64,000 nucleotides of DNA from Halomonas sp. 'Soap Lake #6' (GTDB lineage: Bacteria; Pseudomonadota; Gammaproteobacteria; Pseudomonadales; Halomonadaceae): positions 2,232,001 to 2,296,000 of the forward strand of contig NZ_CP020469.1 of assembly GCF_003031405.1 (NCBI RefSeq). Reading direction: 5' to 3'. This document shows, piece after piece, positions 33,231-42,144 of this stretch; the first letter of the stretch is position 1, and each line of letters starts with the position of its first letter. Both the position numbers and the translations under genes were made by a program. The notes under the pieces are model-generated. The model did not search any database and was not told the origin of the DNA. It was given only the letters and a program-made list of their open reading frames with translations.

Positions 33231-33998
33231 CTACTGCATACGAATACCGCCGTCTAAACGAATGACTGCTCCATTTAGCATCGGGTTGGTAATGATCTGC
33301 TCGGCGAGCTGCGCAAACTCATCCGGCTTGCCCAATCGCTTGGGAAAGGGCACCGCCGCGGCTAGCGCTTTTGCAGCTTCATCAGGGATTTCACTCATCA
33401 TTGGCGTTTCAAAAACGCCTGGCGCAATTGCCATCACCCGGATAGCGTGACGCGAAAGCTCTCTTGCAGCAGGTAAACTCATCCCCACAACGCCTGCTTT
33501 AGAGGCACTGTACGCGCACTGACCAACTTGGCCATCAAACGCAGCAACCGAGGCGGTATTGATAATAACGCCACGCTCACCACTCTCATTGGGCGTATTT
33601 TTGGCCATAGCAGCGACAGCCAATCGCATGACGTTAAATGTGCCAACCAAATTGATATTGATGGTTCGCGCATAACCTTCCAAATCAGCAGCATTACCGT
33701 CACGGTCAACAAGCTTTGCCACACTGACCACTCCCGCACAGTGAACAACGCCCGAAAGCCCGCTTTCGCCCCCAAACACTACCGCTTCGTCTACTGCCCT
33801 TTGCATTTGTTCAGCGGAGGTAATATCAGCCATACAAGCCTTTGCACACTTGCCTAGTCGCTCGGCATGCATGTTAACGCTATCGCTTAAATCGCAAAGC
33901 ACAACGCTTGCCCCAGCCGCCGCCAACCGCTCCGCAGTTGCTGATCCAAGACCGGAGGCGGCCCCCGTAATTAAAAATGTACGATCCTTTAACTGCAT
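33231..33998 (-). CDS. Short-chain dehydrogenase, 3-hydroxyacyl-CoA dehydrogenase type (HSD10-like)
   Basis: This 255-residue classical SDR has the NAD-binding [16 protein letters not shown] (residues 11-26), NAG-like HCAGVV, and the catalytic Ser...YSASK (Tyr-x-x-x-Lys). The overall sequence, including the C-terminal [14 protein letters not shown], fits type-II 3-hydroxyacyl-CoA dehydrogenases acting on short or branched 3-hydroxyacyl-CoA. AGAAGGA precedes the ATG, and it follows the ligase gene by 18 bp, so the two are an operon. With the nearby thiolase it could complete oxidation of a branched or short acyl-CoA. Confidence 0.88.
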   Translation of the reverse strand: MQLKDRTFLITGAASGLGSATAERLAAAGASVVLCDLSDSVNMHAERLGKCAKACMADITSAEQMQRAVDEAVVFGGESGLSGVVHCAGVVSVAKLVDRDGNAADLEGYARTININLVGTFNVMRLAVAAMAKNTPNESGERGVIINTASVAAFDGQVGQCAYSASKAGVVGMSLPAARELSRHAIRVMAIAPGVFETPMMSEIPDEAAKALAAAVPFPKRLGKPDEFAQLAEQIITNPMLNGAVIRLDGGIRMQ

Positions 33999-34016
33999 TA
34001 CTTATTTTCCTTCTAA

Positions 34017-35687
34017 TTATTTATCGGCCTGCACTTGTTCCGCAGCCTGGGCACGCAGTTTAAAGCGCTGAATTTTACCGCTAGGCGTCTTTGGCAGCTC
34101 ATCGACAAATTCAATTACCCTGGGAAAGGCATGAGTGGATAGCCGCTCACGAACCTGCTGACGGATCTCTTCGGCAAGGGAGTCACTTGCTTCATATCCA
34201 TCACGTAGCACAATAAACGATTTAATCACTTCACCACGGATCTCATCTGGTTGGCCAACCGCTGCTGACTCAGCTACCGCGGGATGCGTCATAACGCTAT
34301 TTTCCACGTCGGTAGGACCTACTCGATAGCCAGCCGTTGTAATGATGTCGTCATCTCTCCCCGCGAACTGGAACGAACCATCTTCGTTGCGAATTACTAC
34401 ATCACCCGTCAGGTAATAGCCTTTTACAAAAGGATCTTTTTCCTGCCAGGTGTAACCTTGGAAAAAATGCGCGGGCGAGTTTGCAATATCAACTGCCAAC
34501 ACCCCAGGCTCCCCAGGTGGAAGCTCGTTATACTCAGTGTCCAGAATGACAAGCCGGTAGCCTGGCATAGGCACCCCCATAGCCCCCACATGCTTAGGGT
34601 GGTCAAGAGAGTGGTGGTTATTGCACGTCATACCAGTTTCTGTTTGACCATAGTGATCCATCACCGGACAGCCTAGCGATTTCTCAACCCACGTCACCAC
34701 TTCGGTATTAAGCGGCTCCCCCGCTGAGCTGGCCGCTCGCAACTCCAACGTTTGGTGGGCATCATCGAAAAGCCCAGACGCTTTCATTAAACGGTAAGCC
34801 GTAGGTGCAGCAGCGAAGTTGGTTATATGGTGGCGCTTCATAAATGCCAGCGCACCCTCAGCGCTAAAACCAGCCTCACAAAAATGCGTAGTAACACCTA
34901 GCAACAGAGGCCCAGCAATGGCGTAGTACAGCCCGTATGCCCAACCGGGATCAGCCATATTCCAGAAACGGTCGTCTTCTCGAAGATCAACGGCAAGCTC
35001 CATGTACAGTGCAAACGCCGTCATTCCAGCAAGTGGCACTGCCACCCCTTTTGGCTTACCAACCGTGCCAGAAGTGAACATTTGCAAGAATGGCTGGTCG
35101 GGGTTGAGCCGGGGAGGCTTGTCGCTCATTGACGTTTGCGTCAACGCGGCATCCCAATCATGATCGGCCGGGTGCTCGCTGGTAGCCCCACCTAGCGCTA
35201 GCACAGGAGGGCATTGGCTTAAGCCGTCAAACTTGTAACGGTTCACGTGATCGGTGATAACCAGCTTGGTATCCGCACGCCCCAGGCGGTAATCCACCGC
35301 ATCAGGGCCAAAGGCGGTGAACAATGGCTGGTAAACCGCACCTATCCTCCACGTGGCCAGCACAGCAACTAATAGCGCCGCTGAGCGCGGCAGCATACAG
35401 GCAATGCGATCCCCCGGCCCAAGTCCTTGTGCCTTAAACCAGCCAGCCAGCTTGCCGCTTCGCTCATCAAGCTCGGCATAGGACAGCGTATGTACTTGGC
35501 CATGGGTGTCTTCATGAACTAGCGCCAGTACTTCTCCCCGCCCTGCGCGCACATGCCGCCCACAGCAGGCTTCGAACGCATTAAGTTGACCATCTTGATG
35601 ATCATCCAATCTGGCAACCATCTGGCCCACGGAAAAACTTTCTAAAAATGCCGAATACTTAGGTGGTGAGACTGGTGTCGCTGTCAT
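34017..35687 (-). CDS. AMP-forming acyl-CoA synthetase (medium-chain / acetyl-CoA-synthetase-like)
   Basis: This ligase of 556 residues (from ATG 35687) has the P-loop QMFTSGTVGKPKGV, DHYGQTETGM, the FAGRDDDIITTAGYRVGP hinge and the catalytic lysine in KTPSGKIQRFKL. The acetyl-CoA-synthetase-like hinge (GYR-GP) separates it from the FadD-type ligases elsewhere in the window. It is likely to activate a short or medium-chain acid. The start is the internal ATG preceded by AAGAGAG; the frame runs to 35756 without support. A 16-bp near-palindrome (35771-35786) lies about 84 bp upstream. The SDR gene is in the same operon. Confidence 0.87.
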   Translation of the reverse strand: MTATPVSPPKYSAFLESFSVGQMVARLDDHQDGQLNAFEACCGRHVRAGRGEVLALVHEDTHGQVHTLSYAELDERSGKLAGWFKAQGLGPGDRIACMLPRSAALLVAVLATWRIGAVYQPLFTAFGPDAVDYRLGRADTKLVITDHVNRYKFDGLSQCPPVLALGGATSEHPADHDWDAALTQTSMSDKPPRLNPDQPFLQMFTSGTVGKPKGVAVPLAGMTAFALYMELAVDLREDDRFWNMADPGWAYGLYYAIAGPLLLGVTTHFCEAGFSAEGALAFMKRHHITNFAAAPTAYRLMKASGLFDDAHQTLELRAASSAGEPLNTEVVTWVEKSLGCPVMDHYGQTETGMTCNNHHSLDHPKHVGAMGVPMPGYRLVILDTEYNELPPGEPGVLAVDIANSPAHFFQGYTWQEKDPFVKGYYLTGDVVIRNEDGSFQFAGRDDDIITTAGYRVGPTDVENSVMTHPAVAESAAVGQPDEIRGEVIKSFIVLRDGYEASDSLAEEIRQQVRERLSTHAFPRVIEFVDELPKTPSGKIQRFKLRAQAAEQVQADK

Positions 35688-35770
35688 GATGGCTCTCTTA
35701 TGTTGTTGGTGATGAGCAGTCGCAAGCAAGCAGGCAAAGCAGAACTTCTGTCGCAAACCGTTATTATTGT

Positions 35771-35786
35771 CCGTTTACGTTAACGG
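35771..35786. promoter_or_regulatory. Candidate operator upstream of the ligase/SDR operon
   Basis: A 16-bp near-palindrome, CCGTTTACGTTAACGG, with one mismatched pair. The neighbouring TetR regulator may bind it; that is inference from position. Confidence 0.4.
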
Positions 35787-35891
35787 AAGCCTGATAAGTA
35801 AAACAACGCTAAAAGCATTTGCGGGAGAGCGCAAGCAATCAGCGTAATAAAAAGATTAGACGTTGGTCGAGCCAACAAACAGGCGCACTGC

Positions 35892-36473
35892 TTAGCGGGA
35901 CATAATCATCGCCACAAGCTCATCGGCAAGATCATCAGGCGTACGTGGGCCAGTAGGGTCATACCAGCGTACTGTCCAGTTAAGCGCACCTAAAATAAAT
36001 TTTGAGACTAGGAAACGGTCTCCATGAATAATTCCAGCCGCCAGCGCCTCATCAATGACAGTTACCCATAAGGCTTCATAGGCATCGCGAAGATGACCCA
36101 AGTGCGCACGAGAAGCAGGATCTAATCGCCGCCACTCAAACAAAGCCACTACGTGGGCATTACGGTCAGCGAACAGTGTCTCTAGATGTGCCCTAGCCAT
36201 CGCATACAGCCGCGATTCAGGATCAGCATCACAAGTGTTAAGCGCAGCCTTGGCAATACTTAACGCATTTTGTGTGCCCTCTTCTATCACTGCTGCCAGG
36301 ATTTCCTGCTTATCCTTGAAGTGATGAAATAAGCTGCCAGATTTAATGCCCATTTCTTGCGCCAGCATACGCACCGTTGTGCGATCAAAGCCTTCTTGGA
36401 CGAATAGCTGAGCTGCTAGGCGCGTCAATTCCTTGCGGCGGGGAGATGCATTCATTACATTCATGTCACTCAC
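35892..36473 (-). CDS. TetR family transcriptional regulator
   Basis: This ~193-residue protein has an N-terminal TetR helix-turn-helix (LTRLAAQLFVQEGFDRTTVRMLAQEMGIKSGSLFHHF, with the recognition helix near residues 40-55) and a helical ligand domain including DAYEALWVTVIDEALAAGII. Its C-terminal region resembles TetR regulators of acyl-CoA metabolism. It sits between the ligase/SDR operon (same strand) and the divergent thiolase, whose shared promoter region carries a 15-bp tandem repeat. Its likely ligand is an acyl-CoA. The start is uncertain among GTG 36473, ATG 36464 and ATG 36455. Confidence 0.85.
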   Translation of the reverse strand: MSDMNVMNASPRRKELTRLAAQLFVQEGFDRTTVRMLAQEMGIKSGSLFHHFKDKQEILAAVIEEGTQNALSIAKAALNTCDADPESRLYAMARAHLETLFADRNAHVVALFEWRRLDPASRAHLGHLRDAYEALWVTVIDEALAAGIIHGDRFLVSKFILGALNWTVRWYDPTGPRTPDDLADELVAMIMSR

Positions 36474-36548
36474 ACTAGCGCTTGCTTGGTTAGAGAGGAG
36501 AAGACCACAGCTCGGTTAGTGGGTCAACGCATCACTTATCACTTAGTC

Positions 36549-36604
36549 AGATAATCACAGGCAAGATAATCACAGGCAAGATAATCACAGGCAAGATAAT
36601 CACA
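36549..36604. repeat. 15-bp tandem repeat in the tetR/thiolase divergent promoter region
   Basis: AGATAATCACAGGCA occurs in three perfect copies (36549-36563, 36564-36578, 36579-36593) plus 11 bases of a fourth (36594-36604). It ends 23 bp before the thiolase start. Confidence 0.93.
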
Positions 36605-36627
36605 ATAAATGCACCAGGAGACACACC

Positions 36628-37815
36628 ATGAGTAACGCTACCGATGTTGTATTTTTATCCGCTGCACGCACACCTATGGGCGGCATGATGGGCAGCCTTT
36701 CCAGTATGACAGCCCCCGAGCTTGCTGCAGTTGCGATCCGTGCAGCCATTGAACGCGCTGGTATAGAGCCGACGGTAGTTGAAGAAGGCATTATAGGCTG
36801 TGTACTCCCCGCTGGAGTAAAGCAGGGGCCAGCTCGCCAAGCCATGCGTCAAGCAGGTATTCCCGATGCCAATGGCGCTACTACCATTAACAAACTGTGT
36901 GGTTCCGGCATGAAAGCCACAATGCTAGCCCACGACTTGATCAAAGCAGGAACAGCCGAAGTCATGCTCGCGGGTGGTATGGAGTCCATGTCTAACGCCC
37001 CCCACGTGCTTACCAAAGCTCGCGGTGGCTATCGTTTAGGTCATGGCGAGCTGAAAGATCACATGTTTCTTGACGGCTTAGAAGATGCAGAAACCGGTAA
37101 ATTAATGGGCGTTTTCGCTCAGGATGTCGCGTCGGAACGCGGCTATACCCGCGAGCGCCTGGACGATTTTGCCATTGCGTCTCTTGAGCGCGCCATGGCA
37201 GCTACCAATAACGGCCACTTAACAGCAGAAATGGCACCGGTAACAGTGACCACCCGCCAAGGCGAAACGTTGGTGGAGCACGACGAACAGCCCTTTCAGG
37301 CCAAGCTGGATAAAATCCGCCAGTTGCGTCCAGCCTTCGCCAAAGACGGCACTATTACTGCCGCCAACGCCAGCTCCATTTCCGACGGCGCATCAGCACT
37401 GATCTTGGCCAGCCACGAGGCTGCTAAACGTCACGGCGTGAAACCGCTGGCGAAAATGCTTGGGCATACCACCCATTCACGCCACCCGAGTGAATTCACG
37501 ATTGCACCAGTAGGCGCAATTGAAAAGCTGATGAAGAAGCTAGGCTGGGGCGTCAACGATGTTGACCTCTTTGAGATTAACGAAGCCTTTGCCGTCGTAA
37601 CGCTAATAGCCATGGACGACCTTGGCCTACCCCACGATAAAGTCAACGTGTTTGGCGGCGCTTGCGCCCAAGGCCACCCAATTGGCTCAACCGGCTCACG
37701 TATTATTGCTACCCTTATTCATGCACTACGCACTAAAGGCGGCAAACGCGGCATTGCCAGCCTTTGCATTGGGGGTGGTGAAGCCACTGCCGTTGCGGTT
37801 GAGCTAATCGACTAA
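36628..37815 (+). CDS. Thiolase (acetyl-CoA acetyltransferase type)
   Basis: This 395-residue thiolase has C91 in NKLCGSGMKA, the segment HPIGSTGSRI, NEAFAVVTL and the C-terminal cysteine in SLCIGGGEA. It cleaves or forms a 3-ketoacyl-CoA; with the SDR and ligase next to it a degradative role is likely. AGGAG lies seven bases before the ATG. It is transcribed away from tetR, across the 15-bp repeats. A stem CGCCCTGG / CCAGGGCG (37831-37859) just past its stop overlaps the 3' end of the convergent permease gene and may act as a terminator. Confidence 0.9.
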   Translation: MSNATDVVFLSAARTPMGGMMGSLSSMTAPELAAVAIRAAIERAGIEPTVVEEGIIGCVLPAGVKQGPARQAMRQAGIPDANGATTINKLCGSGMKATMLAHDLIKAGTAEVMLAGGMESMSNAPHVLTKARGGYRLGHGELKDHMFLDGLEDAETGKLMGVFAQDVASERGYTRERLDDFAIASLERAMAATNNGHLTAEMAPVTVTTRQGETLVEHDEQPFQAKLDKIRQLRPAFAKDGTITAANASSISDGASALILASHEAAKRHGVKPLAKMLGHTTHSRHPSEFTIAPVGAIEKLMKKLGWGVNDVDLFEINEAFAVVTLIAMDDLGLPHDKVNVFGGACAQGHPIGSTGSRIIATLIHALRTKGGKRGIASLCIGGGEATAVAVELID

Positions 37816-37843
37816 TCCTCTTTCAGACAACGCCCTGGCAACC

Positions 37844-39028
37844 TTATGGCTCCAGGGCGCTTAGGCATACTGCAGCAAACAGCCAAGCAAGCCCCAGCAT
37901 GGGGATCGACCAACGATGAAACTCTTTCCAGATCCCCTGTTGGCGAGCTAAACGAAGCGCGATTAAATTAGCCATTGAGCCAATTGCTAAACCAAAGCCT
38001 CCTACGCTCACTCCCCAGGCCAGAGGCTGCCACTCACTTTGCTCTGCTAGCAGCAACGTAGCTGGTACGTTAGAAACCAGCTGTGAAAGCAGCACTCCTG
38101 CACTAACATCGCCACCTGGCCACTGCTGCATGATGCCGATCGCCTGCTGAATGAAGTTAAACTCCCCTAGCAAGCTTAAATTCACAAACATCAATATAAA
38201 AACAATTAACAGCAACCAATCAATACTAAATACCGCCCGCCGAGCAATCACTAACATTAGAAACAGAACGCATCCCACAGCCTGTACCGCCCACCCCATT
38301 TCAACCGCAAACAAAAATAGCGGATATCCGAATAGCGCTGCCCAAAGAGGCTTTGGCAACTTTTTGTTTGGCACAGCAACTACTTCATCTAAGCGTATTG
38401 AAGCTTTGGGAAAGGCCAAAGGAACCAGCAGCAAAAGCAATACCATCAGCCCGGCACCTAACGGCAACATGGTCCACAAGAACTCGCCAAAACTGACGCC
38501 CGAGTGTTGCCATAAATAGAGATTCTGCGGATTACCAATTGGGCTCAGCGATGATCCAGCATTCACCGCCAGCGCCTCAAACACGATTAAGCGTGCAATC
38601 GGTAGCGCCGCCATCCTGGCCAGGCTTAATGTAAGCGGCACCACAATAAACAGCGCCACATCGTTGGTCACCACTGCGGAAAGCAGCCCTGAAAACATGA
38701 CCAGTCCAATGGCCAAGCGCCGCTCCCCCTTCAAGTGAGCTAATAACTGGCGCCCCCAAAGCGTTAAGTACCCGCTAAGCTCTAATGCTCGACTGAGTAT
38801 CATTAGGCCTGTCAATACCGCCAAGGTTGTCCAATGAACACGGTTTGCCATTTCTACCAAAGGCTCAGGCCGTAGCCACCACAAAATACCCCACAAGCTC
38901 ATCATTGCGAGCAACATGTGGTCATGCAGAAGACGACGAAAAAATACCGTGATCGTTGGCGCTAAATGCTTTATCGCAAACAAAGAAGGAATCTCTAAGA
39001 AAACAGCGTGATAGTGCCAGACTCCCAA
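37844..39028 (-). CDS. ArsB/NhaD-superfamily (SLC13-like) permease
   Basis: About 394 residues and ten or more membrane spans. It carries the ion-transporter hallmark GSSLSPIGNPQNLYLW and a matching second-half segment VSNVPATLLL, plus SAVVTNDVALFIVVP. Families sharing these motifs transport dicarboxylates, arsenite or sodium. No substrate can be given; the arsenic genes next door, on the opposite strand, make an oxyanion role possible. The start is uncertain: TTG at 39028 gives a long hydrophilic lead, and later ATGs (for example at M38) would shorten it. Confidence 0.75.
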   Translation of the reverse strand: MGVWHYHAVFLEIPSLFAIKHLAPTITVFFRRLLHDHMLLAMMSLWGILWWLRPEPLVEMANRVHWTTLAVLTGLMILSRALELSGYLTLWGRQLLAHLKGERRLAIGLVMFSGLLSAVVTNDVALFIVVPLTLSLARMAALPIARLIVFEALAVNAGSSLSPIGNPQNLYLWQHSGVSFGEFLWTMLPLGAGLMVLLLLLVPLAFPKASIRLDEVVAVPNKKLPKPLWAALFGYPLFLFAVEMGWAVQAVGCVLFLMLVIARRAVFSIDWLLLIVFILMFVNLSLLGEFNFIQQAIGIMQQWPGGDVSAGVLLSQLVSNVPATLLLAEQSEWQPLAWGVSVGGFGLAIGSMANLIALRLARQQGIWKEFHRWSIPMLGLAWLFAAVCLSALEP

Positions 39029-39131
39029 GAAGTAATTCCACCCCTAAAAGCTACTAGCGCGCCACACCACCTTTTTCAGAGCCCGAGTCATACTCCTTGA
39101 GTCAGCTAATCAGTTAAATATCGCACTACAA

Positions 39132-39152
39132 ATATATGAAAAAACATATATG
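39132..39152 (+). promoter_or_regulatory. Candidate arsenic-responsive operator, arsH unit
   Basis: TATATGA, five A, then CATATATGA ends 49 bp before the arsH ATG (39202). The same 7-5-9 arrangement occurs upstream of the GAPDH/arsJ unit at 45063-45083, in the same orientation to its gene. Confidence 0.65.
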
Positions 39153-39201
39153 ATAAACATCTCCAGCCCAAAATGGTTTGAACGAAACAAGGTATGCCGC
39201 C

Positions 39202-39921
39202 ATGAGCCAACTTAATGATTTGCCCAACATAGACGCCCAACTCTTTTCTCCCCCTAGTAGCGAAAGCCTGGGTATTTCTGCCAAGACTAATCACGCACCC
39301 AAATTCCTGTTGCTATACGGCTCTCTCCGTGAGCGCTCGTTCAGCCGCTTCGCGGTTGAAGAGGCCGCGCGCTTGCTCAATGCCATGGGCGCAGAAACAC
39401 AAATTTTTGATCCGTGAGGTTTACCTTTGCCAGACGCTGAAGATGCCAGCCACCCAAAAGTGGACGAGCTGCGCACGCTTGCTAAGTGGGCCGATGGTAT
39501 GGTGTGGTGCTCCCCTGAGCGCCACGGGGCGATGACAGGCATTATGAAAGCGCAGATTGATTGGATCCCGCTTGCGCTGGGTGGCGTACGCCCCACCCAA
39601 GGGAAAACACTTGCCGTCATGCAGGTGTGCGGCGGCTCCCAATCGTTTAATACAGTTAACCAACTGCGTATTTTAGGCCGTTGGATGCGCATGGTGACGA
39701 TCCCTAATCAGTCCTCGGTGCCTAAAGCGTTCATGGAGTTTGACGACAACAACCGCATGAAGCCCTCGCCGTTTTATGACCGTATCGTCGATGTGATGGA
39801 AGAACTGGTGAAGTTCACACTGCTGGTACGTGACCGCAGCGACCTGCTTACGGACCGCTACTCAGAACGCAAAGAGAGCGCTGAAGAAGTTTCCAAGCGT
39901 GTTAATCAACGCGCCATCTAA
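39202..39921 (+). pseudogene. arsH: arsH (NADPH-dependent organoarsenical oxidase) interrupted by an in-frame TGA
   Basis: Conceptually 239 residues with a single in-frame TGA at codon 72 (39415-39417). Both sides read as ArsH: the FMN-phosphate loop [15 protein letters not shown] (about 37-51), ending AETQIFDP, and beyond the stop [56 protein letters not shown] and [14 protein letters not shown]. In other ArsH proteins I recall an arginine at this position (FDPRGLPLP), so CGA to TGA is the simplest change. ArsH oxidises trivalent organoarsenicals. The second part could restart at TTG 39427, with GAGG overlapping the stop, but would lack the FMN loop. Starts at ATG 39202. It heads the acr3 operon. 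Confidence 0.8.
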
Positions 39922-39936
39922 TCAGGGAGCGGTTGT

Positions 39937-41007
39937 ATGACAACCCAAAATACGTCACCCCCCACAAGCGCCGATATGGGCCTGTTTGAACGCTACCTTT
40001 CGGTGTGGGTCGCGATTGCTATTGTCGCAGGTATTGCACTTGGGCAATTTGCCCCAGCGGTACCAGATACGCTATCAAGATTTGAGTATGCCCAGGTATC
40101 CATTCCGATTGCCATATTAATCTGGGCGATGATCTTCCCCATGATGGCACAGATTGATTTCAGTGCCATTGCCGGTGTACGTCGTCAGCCAAAAGGCTTA
40201 ACCATTACCACCACGGTCAACTGGCTGATTAAACCGTTCACTATGTTCGCGCTTGCCTGGCTGTTTTTCATGGTGATTTTTCGCCCCTTTATACCTGAAG
40301 AACTCGCCAGCCAATACTTAGCGGGGGCTATCCTGCTAGGTGCTGCCCCCTGCACCGCTATGGTCTTTGTGTGGAGTTATCTCACTCGCGGGGATGCGGC
40401 TTATACACTGGTCCAAGTAGCGCTTAATGATTTAATCATGCTGTTTGCGTTTGCGCCTCTGGTGGTTTTTTTACTCGGCATTTCAAATATCCAGGTACCT
40501 TGGGACACGGTGATTTTGTCCGTGGTGCTGTATATCGTCATTCCACTCGCAGCGGGCTACTTCACCCGTAAAACACTGATCGCCAAACGTGGCGCACAGT
40601 GGTACGACAATGTATTCATGAAACGCGTTGGCCCTATCACGCCCATCGGGCTAATTATTACGCTGGTGCTTTTATTCGCCTTCCAAGGCGAAGTAATCCT
40701 GAATAACCCGCTGCATATCGTTTTGATCGCTATTCCGCTGATTATTCAAACTTTTTTGATCTTTTTTATCGCCTACGGGTGGGCAAAAGCATGGCGCGTA
40801 CCACATAACATCGCAGCCCCCGGAGCAATGATCGGCGCCAGCAACTTTTTTGAACTGGCGGTAGCGGCAGCCATTGCGCTATTTGGCTTACAATCTGGGG
40901 CGGCGCTGGCTACGGTAGTCGGTGTGTTAGTAGAAGTACCACTAATGCTCGCACTTGTGAGAATAGCCAATAAGACTCGGCACCACTTTCCGGCAGAAGC
41001 ACATTAA
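39937..41007 (+). CDS. acr3: Arsenite efflux permease Acr3
   Basis: This 356-residue protein has ten predicted spans. The conserved cysteine for arsenite transport is C139 in GAAPCTAMVFVWS, and the C-terminal ASNFFELAVAAAIALFG contains the conserved glutamate region. It exports As(III) using the proton gradient and belongs to the bile/arsenite/riboflavin superfamily. GGGAG lies seven bases before the ATG, 15 bp after arsH. It works with ArsC, which produces the As(III). Confidence 0.93.
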   Translation: MTTQNTSPPTSADMGLFERYLSVWVAIAIVAGIALGQFAPAVPDTLSRFEYAQVSIPIAILIWAMIFPMMAQIDFSAIAGVRRQPKGLTITTTVNWLIKPFTMFALAWLFFMVIFRPFIPEELASQYLAGAILLGAAPCTAMVFVWSYLTRGDAAYTLVQVALNDLIMLFAFAPLVVFLLGISNIQVPWDTVILSVVLYIVIPLAAGYFTRKTLIAKRGAQWYDNVFMKRVGPITPIGLIITLVLLFAFQGEVILNNPLHIVLIAIPLIIQTFLIFFIAYGWAKAWRVPHNIAAPGAMIGASNFFELAVAAAIALFGLQSGAALATVVGVLVEVPLMLALVRIANKTRHHFPAEAH

Positions 41008-41022
41008 TCAGGTGTACACGCT

Positions 41023-41691
41023 ATGGCACACTATTTGGTATTTTTGGGCTCAACCCGAACCAGCACACCACCGTCCCCGGCCCGCCTTGGCGAGAGGGTA
41101 GCGAAAGCCTGTCTGCGCCTGCTGTCATCGCTGCCACATACAACGGCGGAGATCATTGACCCGCTAACACTCAATTTAAGCGACCCGTTTAAGCCCCATT
41201 TTGCCTATGCAAAAACCAATGCTCCGGATGACTTAGCGACGCTGGCAGATAAAATCGCGCATGCTGATGGCTATGTGATGGTGAGCCCTGAATATAACCA
41301 CTCGATGAGTCCGGCCCTAAGCCATCTGCTTAATCACTTTGGCGCATCTCTGTTTGCGTTTAAACCCAGTGCTATCGTGACGTACTCGATGGGCCAGTGG
41401 GGTGGTGCCCGCGCCGCGGTAAGCATGCGCGCCTTTTTATCTGAACTAGGATGCCTACCAGTATCGGCTATGATCCATATACCAAAAGCTCAGGAAGCAC
41501 TAAACGACGATGGACAATTTACCCAGGAACAGGAGCGCTGGGAAAATTATTTTGGCCGCACGCTGGGCCAATTAATGTGGTGGGCAGAAGCCGCTGCTAG
41601 CTATAAACACCAAATAGACCCGACGCACGTATCACCTGCCTTTCAGACAGCACCTTCACAACGCAACGCGCCCAGCAGTGAAGCCCCCTAA
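41023..41691 (+). CDS. NADPH-dependent FMN reductase family flavoprotein
   Basis: This 222-residue flavodoxin-like protein has VFLGSTRTSTPPSPARLGERV as phosphate loop and MVSPEYNHSMSPALSHLLNHF as flavin-contacting segment, followed by an insertion and a C-terminal tail of low complexity (QTAPSQRNAPSSEAP). It belongs to the same fold as ArsH but is not ArsH. In ars operons such proteins may reduce flavin or quinones, or support arsenic redox chemistry. It sits 15 bp after acr3 and 18 bp before arsC. It might partly cover for the broken arsH; this is speculation. Confidence 0.85.
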   Translation: MAHYLVFLGSTRTSTPPSPARLGERVAKACLRLLSSLPHTTAEIIDPLTLNLSDPFKPHFAYAKTNAPDDLATLADKIAHADGYVMVSPEYNHSMSPALSHLLNHFGASLFAFKPSAIVTYSMGQWGGARAAVSMRAFLSELGCLPVSAMIHIPKAQEALNDDGQFTQEQERWENYFGRTLGQLMWWAEAAASYKHQIDPTHVSPAFQTAPSQRNAPSSEAP

Positions 41692-41709
41692 ACCTATTTT
41701 GAGGCCACC

Positions 41710-42123
41710 ATGTCAGTCACCATTTACCACAACCCCAACTGCGGCACGTCACGGAATACGCTGGCAATAATCAAAGCCTCAGGGGAAACGCCAGAGGTAA
41801 TTCATTACCTTGAAACTCCGCCAAACCGTGAACGACTGGTGGCACTGCTTGCATTGATGAATATATCGCCAAGGGAGCTACTCCGCCGTAAAGGCACGCC
41901 CTACGACGAGTTGAACCTGGATGAACCTTCATTGAGCGATGATCAACTGATTGACGCCATGGTGGCCCACCCAATTCTGATTAATCGCCCCATTGTCATT
42001 ACGTACAAAGGTGCGCGACTATGCCGACCATCCGAGCAAGTGCTCGAACTATTAGATAAACCTGTTACACACTTTATTAAGGAAGATGGCGAAGAGATCC
42101 GCACGCCTTCTCAACAGCTTTGA
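41710..42123 (+). CDS. arsC: Arsenate reductase, glutaredoxin-coupled type
   Basis: This 137-residue protein has the ArsC active site HNPNCGTSRNTL with C11. The arsenate-binding arginines fall in RRKGTPYDEL, INRPIVITYKG and ARLCRPSEQ. It reduces arsenate to arsenite with glutathione and glutaredoxin, for export by Acr3. GAGG lies five bases before the ATG. Confidence 0.94.
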   Translation: MSVTIYHNPNCGTSRNTLAIIKASGETPEVIHYLETPPNRERLVALLALMNISPRELLRRKGTPYDELNLDEPSLSDDQLIDAMVAHPILINRPIVITYKGARLCRPSEQVLELLDKPVTHFIKEDGEEIRTPSQQL

Positions 42124-42144
42124 AGGCCAAAGAGAGAGGATAAA

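Noticed and set aside
36549..36604. CRISPR array
   Set aside because: The 15-bp units are directly adjacent with no spacers, and no cas genes are present.
39415..39417. Selenocysteine at the arsH TGA
   Set aside because: The position is arginine in the family as I recall it, it is not a redox site, and no stem-loop resembling a SECIS follows the codon.
39427..39921. Separate gene starting at the TTG after the arsH stop
   Set aside because: The sequence continues ArsH in the same frame and lacks the FMN loop; it is better described as the second part of arsH.
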